Origin: Sphingomonas sp. AX6
GTDB taxonomy: Bacteria > Pseudomonadota > Alphaproteobacteria > Sphingomonadales > Sphingomonadaceae
Assembly (NCBI RefSeq): GCF_902506605.1
Contig: NZ_LR733979.1
Span: forward strand, 1,841,455 to 1,905,454
Reading direction: 5' to 3'
DNA length: 64,000 bases
Shown here: positions 25,152-33,387 of the stretch, in pieces
Numbering within the stretch: the stretch's first letter is position 1
Layout: each line of letters starts with the position of its first letter
Made by a program: the position numbers and the translations under genes
The notes under the pieces: model-generated
Told to the model about the DNA's origin: nothing
What the model saw: the letters and a program-made list of their open reading frames with translations, nothing else
Database searches by the model: none

Positions 25152-26789
25152 ATGCCAGCGGACCTACTCAAAGATTTGCCGGAACAGGGCAGCATCGCAC
25201 CCCGCAGCCTGTTGACCGCAGGGATCAGCGCGGCGGCGATCATCCTGTTCGTCGGCACCGGTGGCGCCGTGCTGGTCGGTGTTTCCGACTGGTGGCGATA
25301 TGGCGGGACGCCGGTCGAACCGTTGCTGGTCACGGCATTGCTTCTGAATATCGCGCTCATCCTGCTTGGCTGGCGCCGTCATCAGGCTTTGCGCCATGAA
25401 ATCACCGTCCGCACCGCCGCCGAGCAGCGCGCGCACCTGCTCGCCAGTCGCGATTCGCTCACCGGCTTTCTCAATCGTCGCTCGATCGCCGACGAAGGGG
25501 CGGCGATGTACGTCCATGCCGAACGCCGGGGCAAGGCGATGGCGTTGATGCTGATCGACCTGGATCATTTCAAGACCGTCAACGACATGCACGGCCATGC
25601 GGTGGGTGACGCCCTGCTGCGCGCCGCCGCTGACAAGATCGCCGCGGCATTGCCCGACAATGCCGTCGTCGCACGGCTGGGCGGAGACGAATTCGCGTGC
25701 GGCATGGTCTTCGACCCGTCGCATCCGGAAGCCGTCGAATGGGTCGCACAGGCGCTCGTCTCCCACCTCGCCCAACCCCTCGATGCCGAAGGGGTTCGCT
25801 GCCACGTCAGCGCGTCGATCGGCATCGCACGATCGGACTTCGAATGCCCGTCGATGGACGCGCTGCTGCGTTCCGCCGACATCGCGATGTATGCCGCCAA
25901 GAAAGCGGGCAAGAATCGCTATGCCTGGTTCGACGCGTCGATGGAGCGTGAACTGAAGGCGCGCAACGACCTCGAACTCGGCCTTCGCACCGCGATTCCC
26001 AAGGGCCAGATCGTCCCCTATTTCGAACAACAGGTCGATCTCGACACCGGCAAGCTGACTGGCTTCGAAGTGCTGGCACGCTGGGAACATCCCTTGCGCG
26101 GACTGATCCAGCCCGACGCCTTCATCGGGATTGCGGAGGAAACCGGCATGATCGGCGACCTGTCGCTGTCGATCATGCGCCAGTCCTTTGCCGCTGCGCG
26201 CGACTGGGACCCGTCGCTGTCGCTTTCGGTCAATATCTCGCCTACCCAGCTTCGCGATCCCTGGCTCGCGCAAAAGATCATCAAAGCGCTGGTCGAGACC
26301 GGCTTCCCTGCCAACCGGCTGGAAATCGAGATTACCGAAAGCGCGCTTTTCGAAAATCTCGCGCTCGCACAATCGATCGTCGGCAGCCTCAAGAATCAGG
26401 GCATCGCCGTCGCGCTCGACGATTTCGGCACCGGCTATTCCAGCCTCGCGCATCTGCGCGCGTTGCCGTTCGACCGGATCAAGGTCGACAAGAGCTTCAT
26501 CACCTCGATCAACGACAGCGCCGACTCGGCCGCGATCGTCACCGCCATCGTCCGCCTGGGCGAGAGCCTGAACCTTCCCGTCACCGCAGAGGGCGTCGAG
26601 GATGCAGAGGTTCAGGAGCGGCTACGCTCGATCGGCTGCATGAAGGGTCAGGGTTGGTATTACGGCAAGCCCGTATCGGTCGCAGGCGCACGCCGTCTGC
26701 TCGCCGAACGCGGGTTGATCCGCGTCGGCGCGCCGGATGCGCCGCGCCCACAGACCGACGACGTCACCAGCCAGCGTCAGGTCGGCTGA
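25152..26789 (+). CDS. GGDEF-EAL dual-domain c-di-GMP enzyme, membrane-anchored
   Basis: A 545-residue protein. Two N-terminal hydrophobic helices (residues about 20-45 and 57-75) anchor it. A GGDEF diguanylate cyclase domain follows (intact RLGGDEF near 175), then an EAL phosphodiesterase domain from about 280. The EAL signature reads EVL (GFEVLARWEHP), a common variant. Catalytic segments ITESALFEN, LDDFGTGYSSL, IKVDKSFI and AEGVED are intact, so both activities are plausible. No recognisable input domain. Head-to-head with ffh; the 3' end overlaps the convergent DUF924 gene by 26 bp. Confidence 0.93.
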   Translation: MPADLLKDLPEQGSIAPRSLLTAGISAAAIILFVGTGGAVLVGVSDWWRYGGTPVEPLLVTALLLNIALILLGWRRHQALRHEITVRTAAEQRAHLLASRDSLTGFLNRRSIADEGAAMYVHAERRGKAMALMLIDLDHFKTVNDMHGHAVGDALLRAAADKIAAALPDNAVVARLGGDEFACGMVFDPSHPEAVEWVAQALVSHLAQPLDAEGVRCHVSASIGIARSDFECPSMDALLRSADIAMYAAKKAGKNRYAWFDASMERELKARNDLELGLRTAIPKGQIVPYFEQQVDLDTGKLTGFEVLARWEHPLRGLIQPDAFIGIAEETGMIGDLSLSIMRQSFAAARDWDPSLSLSVNISPTQLRDPWLAQKIIKALVETGFPANRLEIEITESALFENLALAQSIVGSLKNQGIAVALDDFGTGYSSLAHLRALPFDRIKVDKSFITSINDSADSAAIVTAIVRLGESLNLPVTAEGVEDAEVQERLRSIGCMKGQGWYYGKPVSVAGARRLLAERGLIRVGAPDAPRPQTDDVTSQRQVG

Positions 26790-27351
26790 GATATTCCTTT
26801 TCGGCTGGGGTGCTCTTGCGCCCGAGCGCCTTGTTGCGTGACGGGAACCGGCCATGGTCCGCGATGACGGCGGCATGGTCGCGCGCGAATTTGACCTGCA
26901 CGTCGAGCCCCGCCTCGGCAAACAGCGCGATCGCATAGTTTTGCAGCCCCATATTCTCGGCGTGCATCAACGGCATGTAGAAAAAGGCGCGCTTCTCCGG
27001 CGTCACCTCCAGGTCGAACCCGGCGCGAATGCCCTCCAGCGTCAACTGCACGGCCAGCGGATCGGCGGCATAGGCTTCCGCCGATCCCCGGTTCAAATTG
27101 CGCGAAAACTGGTCGAGTACGATGATCGCCGCCAGCATCCGTTCGGCATCGCCGCGCCACCCATCGGCATCGGTCGCCAACAGATGATCGCGCAAGGCAC
27201 CGAAGCGCTTGGCGATCTTGGCGTCCAATTTGTCGTCCTTGGCGAATTGCTGTTCGGTGGTCAGCGCGAACCAGAATTCGATCACCTCGCGTGCGCTCGC
27301 CACCGGGCTTGCGTGGACTTCGCGCTCGCTCGCCCCTAAGTCAGCCGCCAT
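26764..27351 (-). CDS. DUF924 family protein
   Basis: A 195-residue helical protein of DUF924 (TPR-like fold). Family landmarks are VIEFWFAL near the N-terminus, LAAIIVLDQFSRNLNRGSAEA near the middle, FFYMPLMHAENMGLQN, and HGRFPSRNKALGR near the C-terminus. Cellular function unknown. The ATG at 27351 has GAGGGGGAC upstream, inside the first codons of the divergent mtaB, and the two start codons overlap within CATG. Confidence 0.88.
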   Translation of the reverse strand: MAADLGASEREVHASPVASAREVIEFWFALTTEQQFAKDDKLDAKIAKRFGALRDHLLATDADGWRGDAERMLAAIIVLDQFSRNLNRGSAEAYAADPLAVQLTLEGIRAGFDLEVTPEKRAFFYMPLMHAENMGLQNYAIALFAEAGLDVQVKFARDHAAVIADHGRFPSRNKALGRKSTPAEKEYLSRPDAGW

Positions 27352-28723
27352 GTCGTCCCCCTCTTCGTCATTGCCAGCGGCCGAAATCGTCAGCCTGGGC
27401 TGTCGATTGAACATCGCCGAAAGCGAAACGATCCGTGCGCTGGTTGGACACCGCGACATGGTGGTCGTCAATAGCTGTGCGGTGACCAACGAAGCGGTGC
27501 GCTCGACACGCCAGGCAATCCGCCGCGCCAAGCGCGCGCGTCCGGGCGCAGAGATCGTCGTGACCGGCTGCGCAGCGCAGATCGATCCCGCCAGCTTCGC
27601 GGCGATGCCAGAGGTTGCGCGTGTCGTCGGCAATGCCGAAAAGCTCGACCCCGCCGTTTGGGCCGCGAACGACCGGATGGCAGTCAGCGACATCATGGCC
27701 GTCCGCGAAACCGCCCCGCACCTCGCCCATGCCTTTACCGGACATGCCCGCGCATTCGTCGAAGTCCAGAATGGCTGCGACCATCGCTGCACTTTTTGCG
27801 CGATTCCCTATGGCCGCGGCAACAGCCGCTCGGTCCCGGCTGGCGCAGTCATCGACCATATCGCGGCGGTTGTGGCGCAGGGCCATAGCGAGGTCGTCCT
27901 CACCGGCGTCGATCTCACCAGCTACGGCCATGATCTGCCCGGCAAACCCGATCTCGGCGCACTCGTCGAACGTATCCTGCGCCACATCCCCGCAATCCAA
28001 CGCCTGCGCCTGTCCTCGCTCGATTCGATCGAGATCGACGACCGCCTGTTCGCGCTGCTGACGCAGGAACCCCGCGTCATGCCGCACGTCCATCTCTCGC
28101 TTCAGGCAGGCGACGACATGATCCTCAAGCGTATGAAACGCCGCCACTCGCGTGCAGAAGCAGTGGCATTGGTGGAACGCCTGAAAACGGCTCGCCCCGA
28201 AATCGCGATCGGCGCCGACATCATTGCTGGCTTCCCGACGGAAACGCCCGAAATGTTCGCCAACAGCCTCTCGCTGATCGCCGATTGCGACATCGTCCAC
28301 GCCCACATTTTCCCCTTCAGCCCCCGCACCGGCACGCCTGCCGCCCGAATGCCGCAGGTCGCCCCGCCAGAGGTAAAGGCCCGCGCCGCCACCTTGCGCG
28401 CCCGTGCCGCCGAACATCGCGCCGCGTGGCTCCGCTCGCTGATCGGGACCGAACAGGACGTGCTTGTCGAACGCCCCGGCGACCGCGGCCATGCAGGCAA
28501 CTTCGCCGAGGTCCGATTGACCGAGACCCATCCCGTCGGCAGCGTCATCCGCACCACCATCACCAGATTAGAAGGCACCACCCTCACCGCCCGCTCAACC
28601 CATACCCGGGCGAAGGCCGGGGCCCAGTTGGGCGGCGCCCGTGATCTTCCCCAATCTCCCCCAACTGGACCCCGGCCTTCGCCGGGGTACGGCGCGACGT
28701 TCAACGAGAAAATCCCCGCATGA
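27350..28723 (+). CDS. mtaB: tRNA (t6A37) methylthiotransferase MtaB
   Basis: A 457-residue radical-SAM methylthiotransferase that converts t6A37 to ms2t6A37 in ANN-decoding tRNAs. N-terminal UPF0004 domain (IVSLGCRLNIAESETI; NSCAVTNEAV), radical-SAM cysteines in VQNGCDHRCTFCAIPYGRG, and a C-terminal TRAM-like region. Residues about 418-447 are encoded by a dispersed palindromic repeat, which carries the frame on until the stop overlaps ftsY as ATGA. No Shine-Dalgarno is visible before 27350. Confidence 0.93.
   Translation: MSSPSSSLPAAEIVSLGCRLNIAESETIRALVGHRDMVVVNSCAVTNEAVRSTRQAIRRAKRARPGAEIVVTGCAAQIDPASFAAMPEVARVVGNAEKLDPAVWAANDRMAVSDIMAVRETAPHLAHAFTGHARAFVEVQNGCDHRCTFCAIPYGRGNSRSVPAGAVIDHIAAVVAQGHSEVVLTGVDLTSYGHDLPGKPDLGALVERILRHIPAIQRLRLSSLDSIEIDDRLFALLTQEPRVMPHVHLSLQAGDDMILKRMKRRHSRAEAVALVERLKTARPEIAIGADIIAGFPTETPEMFANSLSLIADCDIVHAHIFPFSPRTGTPAARMPQVAPPEVKARAATLRARAAEHRAAWLRSLIGTEQDVLVERPGDRGHAGNFAEVRLTETHPVGSVIRTTITRLEGTTLTARSTHTRAKAGAQLGGARDLPQSPPTGPRPSPGYGATFNEKIPA
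28603..28689. repeat. dispersed paired palindromic repeat inside the mtaB 3' end (family E)
   Basis: Arms TACCCGGGCGAAGGCCGGGG (28603) and CCCCGGCCTTCGCCGGGGTA (ending 28689) are near-perfect inverses. CCCAGTTGGG and CCCAACTGG extend the pairing inward around a 28-bp spacer. The whole element lies in coding sequence, just before the ftsY start. Confidence 0.9.
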
Positions 28724-29646
28724 ACTCCTGGCACGACCGCCTCCTCGGCGGCTTCAAGAAGACCTCCGACCGCCTGATCGGCAACCTCGCCGGGCTCGGC
28801 GCGGCACGGCTCGACGACGATCAGCTCGACGAGATCGAAGAAGCGTTGATCGCCTCCGATCTCGGCCCCGACACCGCCGCGCGTGTCCGCAAACGGCTGT
28901 CCGAGGGACAATATGAGCGCAATATGGAGGAGCTCGGCATCCGCCTGGTGGTCGCCGAGGAAATCGAGAAAAGCCTGGCCAAAGTCGCCAAACCGCTCGA
29001 GATCGAGGCCTTTCCCCGCCCCCAGGTCATCCTGGTCATCGGCGTCAACGGATCGGGCAAGACCACCACGATCGCCAAGCTCGCCCACAGCCTGGTGGAG
29101 CAGGATTACGGCGTGATGCTGGCGGCAGGCGACACCTTCCGCGCCGCTGCCATCGGTCAGCTGAAGACCTGGGCCGACCGCATCGGCGTACCCATCGTCT
29201 CCGGTCCCGAAGGCGGCGACGCGGCGGGTATTGTCTATGAAGCGGTGAAACAGGCGACCGCAACCGGCATCGACGTCCTCATCGTCGACACCGCCGGGCG
29301 GCTTCAGAACAAGCGCGAGTTGATGGACGAGCTGGCGAAGATCCGCCGCGTCCTCGGCCGCATCAACCCGGCCAGCCCGCACGACGTCGTCCTCGTCCTC
29401 GACGCCACCACCGGCCAGAATGCGCTGTCTCAGATCGAGGTGTTCAAGGAAGTGGCTGGCGTCACCGGCCTCGTCATGACCAAGCTCGACGGCACAGCCC
29501 GTGGCGGCGTGCTGGTCGCGGCCGCCGAGAAATTCGGCCTACCCATCCACGCGATCGGCGTCGGCGAGACGATCGACGACCTGCGCGGCTTCGACGCTAG
29601 CGAAGTGTCCCGCATCATCGCTGGCGTGGAAAGCGCTCGGAAATAA
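28720..29646 (+). CDS. ftsY: signal recognition particle receptor FtsY
   Basis: A 308-residue SRP receptor GTPase. The N domain begins almost at once (WHDRLLGGFKKTSDRLIGN), so the long acidic A region of E. coli FtsY is absent, as in many alphaproteobacteria. The P-loop GVNGSGKTTTIAKLA near residue 108, the insert-box region MLAAGDTFRAAAIGQLKTWA, and DTAGRLQNK are all present. The ATG overlaps the mtaB stop by 4 bp. Ffh is encoded nearby on the other strand. Confidence 0.97.
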   Translation: MNSWHDRLLGGFKKTSDRLIGNLAGLGAARLDDDQLDEIEEALIASDLGPDTAARVRKRLSEGQYERNMEELGIRLVVAEEIEKSLAKVAKPLEIEAFPRPQVILVIGVNGSGKTTTIAKLAHSLVEQDYGVMLAAGDTFRAAAIGQLKTWADRIGVPIVSGPEGGDAAGIVYEAVKQATATGIDVLIVDTAGRLQNKRELMDELAKIRRVLGRINPASPHDVVLVLDATTGQNALSQIEVFKEVAGVTGLVMTKLDGTARGGVLVAAAEKFGLPIHAIGVGETIDDLRGFDASEVSRIIAGVESARK

Positions 29647-29683
29647 CAGGCTCCTGCCCCCCAAACCGTTTGTCCCGAGTAGC

Positions 29684-29763
29684 CGTCGAGCTTGTCGAGA
29701 AGGCGTATCGAGGGAGGCTCAACCCAAACGCATCTCGATACGGGTTCTCGACTTCGCTCGAAC
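29684..29763. repeat. dispersed paired palindromic repeat (family B, diverged)
   Basis: GTCGAGCTTGTCGAGAAGGC then GTATCGAG pairs with CTCGATACGGGTTCTCGACT then TCGCTCGAAC, around a spacer of about 20 bp. A second partial CTACTCGATACC follows at 29765. It separates ftsY from yciB. Confidence 0.82.
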
Positions 29764-29819
29764 CCTACTCGATACCAACGTTTGAGATGCGCTGGGACTG
29801 AAGCAAATTTGGAAATGAA

Positions 29820-30455
29820 ATGACCGACGCCACCACCCCACCAACCAACACCCCCAAAACCGGCCCGGGTTTCCGAATGCTGGTCGATTTCGGCCCGCTC
29901 GCCGTCTTCTTCCTCGTCAACACCTTCGCCCCTGGCCCGCAGCTAAGCCGCGTGCTCGCCGCGACCGCCGCCTTCATGGTCGCCATTGCCGTCGCGATGA
30001 TCGCCTCGCGGGTAAAGACCGGCCATATCTCTCCGATGCTGTGGGTGTCGGGCGTGCTCGTCCTCCTGTTCGGTGCGCTGACGCTCTATTTCCACAACGA
30101 CACCTTCATCAAGGTGAAGCCGACCATCGTCTATTCGATGTTCGCCGCGGTGCTCGCGTTCGGCCTAATCACCAAACGCCCGATGCTGCAAATGGTGCTG
30201 GAGACTGCTTATCCCGGCCTGTCCCCACGCGGCTGGCACCTGCTGACCATCAACTGGACGATCTTCTTCGTCGTGATGGCGGTCATCAACGAAGCGGTCT
30301 GGCGCACCCAGACCTGGGACTTCTGGGTCGGGTTCAAGCTTTGGGGCGTGGTGCCGCTGACCTTCGTCTTTGCGATGCTCAACGTGCCGATGCTAATGAA
30401 GCACGGCCTAAACGCTGAAAAACCCATTGACGCGCCGTTGCCGCCGGAGGGCTGA
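29820..30455 (+). CDS. YciB/septation protein A family inner-membrane protein
   Basis: A 211-residue membrane protein of the YciB (intracellular septation protein A) family, which interacts with cell-elongation and division machinery. It has about five or six helices. Family landmarks are VDFGPLAVFFLVNTFA near residue 23, FIKVKPTIVYSMFAAVL near 97, and WRTQTWDFWVGFKLWGVVPL near 162. Length is a little above the usual 180-200 owing to a Pro/Thr-rich N-terminus. An intrinsic terminator follows. Confidence 0.93.
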   Translation: MTDATTPPTNTPKTGPGFRMLVDFGPLAVFFLVNTFAPGPQLSRVLAATAAFMVAIAVAMIASRVKTGHISPMLWVSGVLVLLFGALTLYFHNDTFIKVKPTIVYSMFAAVLAFGLITKRPMLQMVLETAYPGLSPRGWHLLTINWTIFFVVMAVINEAVWRTQTWDFWVGFKLWGVVPLTFVFAMLNVPMLMKHGLNAEKPIDAPLPPEG

Positions 30456-30461
30456 CACGAA

Positions 30462-30493
30462 AAAGGGCGCCGGGATCATTCCCGACGCCCTTT
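30462..30493. terminator. bidirectional intrinsic terminator between yciB and sodB
   Basis: AAAGGGCG-C-CGGGA, loop TCAT, TCCCG-A-CGCCCTTT: a 13-bp stem with one mismatch, flanked by A and T tracts. It sits between convergent genes and can work in both directions. Confidence 0.88.
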
Positions 30494-30511
30494 CGATTCT
30501 CATAAGGTCAC

Positions 30512-31132
30512 TCAGCCTTGATCAGCCCGGCTAACGCCTTCACCGTCCAGGTTCTGCGCGACAAAATCCCAGTTGATAAGGTTCGCCGTCACCGCATCCA
30601 GATAGTTCGGACGTGAGTTACGATAATCGATGTAGTAGGCGTGCTCCCACACGTCGATCGTCAGCAGCGGGCGCATGCCCTCGTACACCACCGGCGTGTC
30701 GGCATCGTGCAGCGACGTCACCTTAAGCTTGCTGCCGTCGAGCACCAGCCAGCCCCAACCGTTGGAGAAATGCGCGGTCGATTCCTCGACGATCTTCTTC
30801 ACCAGCGCATCGGCCGATCCGAATTCTTCGGTAATCATATCGCCCAGCTTGCCAGTCGGCTTCTGGCCATCGGGTGAGAGGCCCTGCCAGAAAAAGCTGT
30901 GGTTCCAGATCTGGGCCGAGTTGTTGAACAGCCCCTTGTCGCCCTTATCCTTCGCCGCCTGAATGACTTCGGTCAGCTTGCGCCCCTCAAGCCCCTTGTC
31001 GCCAAGCATTCCATTTGTCTTGTCGACATAAGCCTTGTGGTGCTTGCCATGATGGAATTCGAGCGTCTCTGCCGACATGTGCGGCGCGAGCGCGTTCTTG
31101 TCGAAAGGAAGGGCGGGAAGTTCGAAAGCCAT
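30512..31132 (-). CDS. sodB: iron/manganese superoxide dismutase
   Basis: A 206-residue Fe/Mn-SOD that dismutates superoxide in the cytoplasm. Metal ligands are visible in the standard segments: HHGKHHKAYVDKTN near residue 28, NNSAQIWNHSFFW near 70, and DVWEHAYYIDYRN near 160. The residues around WGWLVL and the DVWEHAYY motif favour the iron-type enzyme. Ribosome binding site GGAGGA before the ATG. Shares a terminator with yciB. Confidence 0.96.
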   Translation of the reverse strand: MAFELPALPFDKNALAPHMSAETLEFHHGKHHKAYVDKTNGMLGDKGLEGRKLTEVIQAAKDKGDKGLFNNSAQIWNHSFFWQGLSPDGQKPTGKLGDMITEEFGSADALVKKIVEESTAHFSNGWGWLVLDGSKLKVTSLHDADTPVVYEGMRPLLTIDVWEHAYYIDYRNSRPNYLDAVTANLINWDFVAQNLDGEGVSRADQG

Positions 31133-31235
31133 GTCGGCGTCCTCCTGTTTGGATGATCGGATACGCTTCGCCTAACGCATCACCCGCCGAAAAGCGCCAT
31201 GAGAATCGTTCGCGTAACGAGTTCGGCAACAGCGA

Positions 31236-31880
31236 TCAGCGCGTCTTGAGCGTCGCCCCGAACAGCAGCACTTCGCTATCGGCGGGCGAGACCTGCAACG
31301 ATCCACCCCCCTGCGCGACCAGCGCATGGACCAGATGTGCCGCCGCCGCGCGCGGGGTCATGCCTGCATCGCCACGCGCGCCAGACAGCGCGTCGCGTAG
31401 CTCGGAATCAAGCACGATCCGCGGCCCGTCTGCGCGGATGACGATTTCGATCGCATCGCCGACCTGTTCCGCACCGATATCGAGCTGCCCGCCGCGCACC
31501 AGCGCATCGCCGCCGATCAGCGCCAGGTTGAGCAGGACCTTGATCGCCTGTTTTGGCAGCACCGACTCGGCAACCATCCAACCGATGGTCAGCCGGCTAT
31601 TGTCCGAAAACAGCCCTTCGATCGCATTCTTCGCTTCGCGGGTGTCAACCGTTTCGCCGAAACCGCCCGCCGCACCGAATGCCAGGCGAAAGAATTTCAG
31701 CTTGTTTGCCGATGCACGTGCGCTGTCCGCCAGCAATTCCAGGCAGCGTTTGCGCATTTCCGGATCCTGCTCATCGGCCAGCAATTCCAGCCCATTGTTC
31801 AGCGCGCCCACCGGGCTCAACAGGTCATGGCACAGGCGCGAGCATAGCAGGCTGGCGAAATCGGTCGGTTCAATCGTCAA
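31236..31880 (-). CDS. chpT: histidine phosphotransferase ChpT
   Basis: A 214-residue ChpT homologue, the phosphotransferase linking CckA to CtrA and CpdR in the alphaproteobacterial cell-cycle phosphorelay. The DHp-like helix carries FASLLCSRLCHDLLSPVG with the phospho-accepting His at residue 18. The C-terminal half is a degenerate ATPase-like domain without ATP-binding boxes, as expected. It begins with a TTG overlapping the upstream JAMM gene by 11 bp, so translation is probably coupled. A DivL-type kinase and a DUF1465 gene occur elsewhere in the window. Confidence 0.92.
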   Translation of the reverse strand: MTIEPTDFASLLCSRLCHDLLSPVGALNNGLELLADEQDPEMRKRCLELLADSARASANKLKFFRLAFGAAGGFGETVDTREAKNAIEGLFSDNSRLTIGWMVAESVLPKQAIKVLLNLALIGGDALVRGGQLDIGAEQVGDAIEIVIRADGPRIVLDSELRDALSGARGDAGMTPRAAAAHLVHALVAQGGGSLQVSPADSEVLLFGATLKTR

Positions 31881-32373
31881 AAGTCAGGCTCCAGGATTCC
31901 GCGCGCAACGGGTCGTTGTTTCGGGCCAGCGACACGGTACGAACGCCGGATTCCAATCGATTACCAGTGATACAGTCGAAAGCAACCGCATCGAACCGCC
32001 CATGCACGCCTCCATGCGGCACAGCGCGCCACAGGCGTGCCCGGGCGCGCGTCACGATCAGCCACAGCGATCCGTCTGGCACCGCATCCGCGGCGTCCGC
32101 CCGCGATGGGTCGGGATCGCCGCTGGGATGCGAGTGATAATGCCCGATTATTGCCTGCCCCCCCTCGCGTACCGCCCGGTGCGCAGCGATCAACGCAACG
32201 GGATCGATCTCGAAAAAACGCGTGGGATCGGCGGCGACATTGTTGGTGGGGCGCGACATCATCTCTCCCTCTCCTGCCAGCAACAGCCCGCAAATCTCCG
32301 CATCCGGCGATGCATTCGCGGCTGCAAAAAGATCAATCAGGGTCTCGCTTGAAAGCCGGGGCGTCATCCCCAT
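31870..32373 (-). CDS. JAMM/MPN (Mov34) metallopeptidase-domain protein
   Basis: A 167-residue protein with a complete JAMM zinc-metalloprotease signature: an N-terminal Glu (EICGLLLAG near residue 27), HxH in IIGHYHSHPSGDPDPS near residue 78, and the following Asp. Bacterial relatives are deubiquitinase-like peptidases or sulfur-carrier processing enzymes; the substrate here is unknown. It is co-transcribed with chpT, whose start it overlaps. Head-to-head with rluD, with 12 bp between start codons. Confidence 0.88.
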   Translation of the reverse strand: MGMTPRLSSETLIDLFAAANASPDAEICGLLLAGEGEMMSRPTNNVAADPTRFFEIDPVALIAAHRAVREGGQAIIGHYHSHPSGDPDPSRADAADAVPDGSLWLIVTRARARLWRAVPHGGVHGRFDAVAFDCITGNRLESGVRTVSLARNNDPLRAESWSLTFDD

Positions 32374-32385
32374 TTCTGTTAGCCA

Positions 32386-33333
32386 ATGAACCGGGGGGTT
32401 TCCACCATAGTGGCGCAGGTTGCCGACACCGCCAAGGGCTGGCGGCTGGACCGTGCGCTCGCCGACGCCGTGCCGACCATGTCGCGCGAGCGGTTAAAGG
32501 CATTGATCTCCACCGGCCAGGTTACCGGGCCGGACGGCCTGATCCGCGATCCGTCGAAGAAGCTGGCAGGCGGCGGCACTTATCATGTGCTCGTCCCCGA
32601 CCCCACGCCTGCGCATAATGTGCCGCAAGATATCCCACTGGTCATCGCTTATGAGGACGAGCATCTGATCGTGATCGACAAGCCGGCCGGGCTGGTCGTT
32701 CATCCCGCTGCGGGCAATCTGGACGGGACGCTGGTCAATGCGCTGCTGCATCATTGCCAGGGATCGCTGTCGGGGATTGGCGGGGTTGCGCGCCCCGGCA
32801 TCGTTCACCGGATCGACAAGGATACGTCGGGCCTGCTGGTGGTCGCAAAGACCGACCGCGCGCATGAAGGGCTCGCCCGACAGTTCAAGGCGCATAGTGT
32901 GGACAGACGCTATCAGGCGATCGTGTCTGGCCGCGTCTTGATTGGCGGCGGCAGCATCGATGCGCCACTCGCGCGAAGCCCGCACAATCGCAAGAAAGTG
33001 GCGATCGTCGCATCCGGCAAGCGTGCGGTAACGCACTGGACACTGACCAAAGTGTTGAAGGACGCAGCGCTCGTCGAATGTCGGCTGGAAACCGGGCGCA
33101 CGCATCAGGTGCGCGTACATATGGCGTCGATCGGGCATCCTTTGGTCGGCGACCCGGTTTACGGCAAAGTCCGCCCGTCCCACCGCCAGATGCTGGAAAC
33201 GATCGGTTTCCGGCGCCAGGCCTTGCACGCGGCGCGGCTGGGGTTCATTCATCCGATCCAAAGTAACGCTTTGTCGTTCGATAGCGAAATGCCCGACGAC
33301 ATGCAGGAACTGTTCAAGCAGCTTAACGGTTAA
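32386..33333 (+). CDS. rluD: 23S rRNA pseudouridine synthase RluD-type (RluA family)
   Basis: A 315-residue pseudouridine synthase of the RluC/RluD group. It has an N-terminal S4 RNA-binding domain (LDRALADAVPTMSRERLKAL) and a catalytic domain with YEDEHLIVIDKPAGLVVHPA and the active-site Asp in GIVHRIDKDTSGLLVVAK. RluD modifies helix 69 of 23S rRNA; the assignment to RluD rather than RluC is by overall resemblance. No ribosome binding site is obvious before the ATG, 12 bp from the divergent JAMM gene. Confidence 0.92.
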   Translation: MNRGVSTIVAQVADTAKGWRLDRALADAVPTMSRERLKALISTGQVTGPDGLIRDPSKKLAGGGTYHVLVPDPTPAHNVPQDIPLVIAYEDEHLIVIDKPAGLVVHPAAGNLDGTLVNALLHHCQGSLSGIGGVARPGIVHRIDKDTSGLLVVAKTDRAHEGLARQFKAHSVDRRYQAIVSGRVLIGGGSIDAPLARSPHNRKKVAIVASGKRAVTHWTLTKVLKDAALVECRLETGRTHQVRVHMASIGHPLVGDPVYGKVRPSHRQMLETIGFRRQALHAARLGFIHPIQSNALSFDSEMPDDMQELFKQLNG

Positions 33334-33387
33334 ATTATCGGTGCTGCGACCGCGAAGGGCGCGCATCCAATCAAGGGAGACACGATC

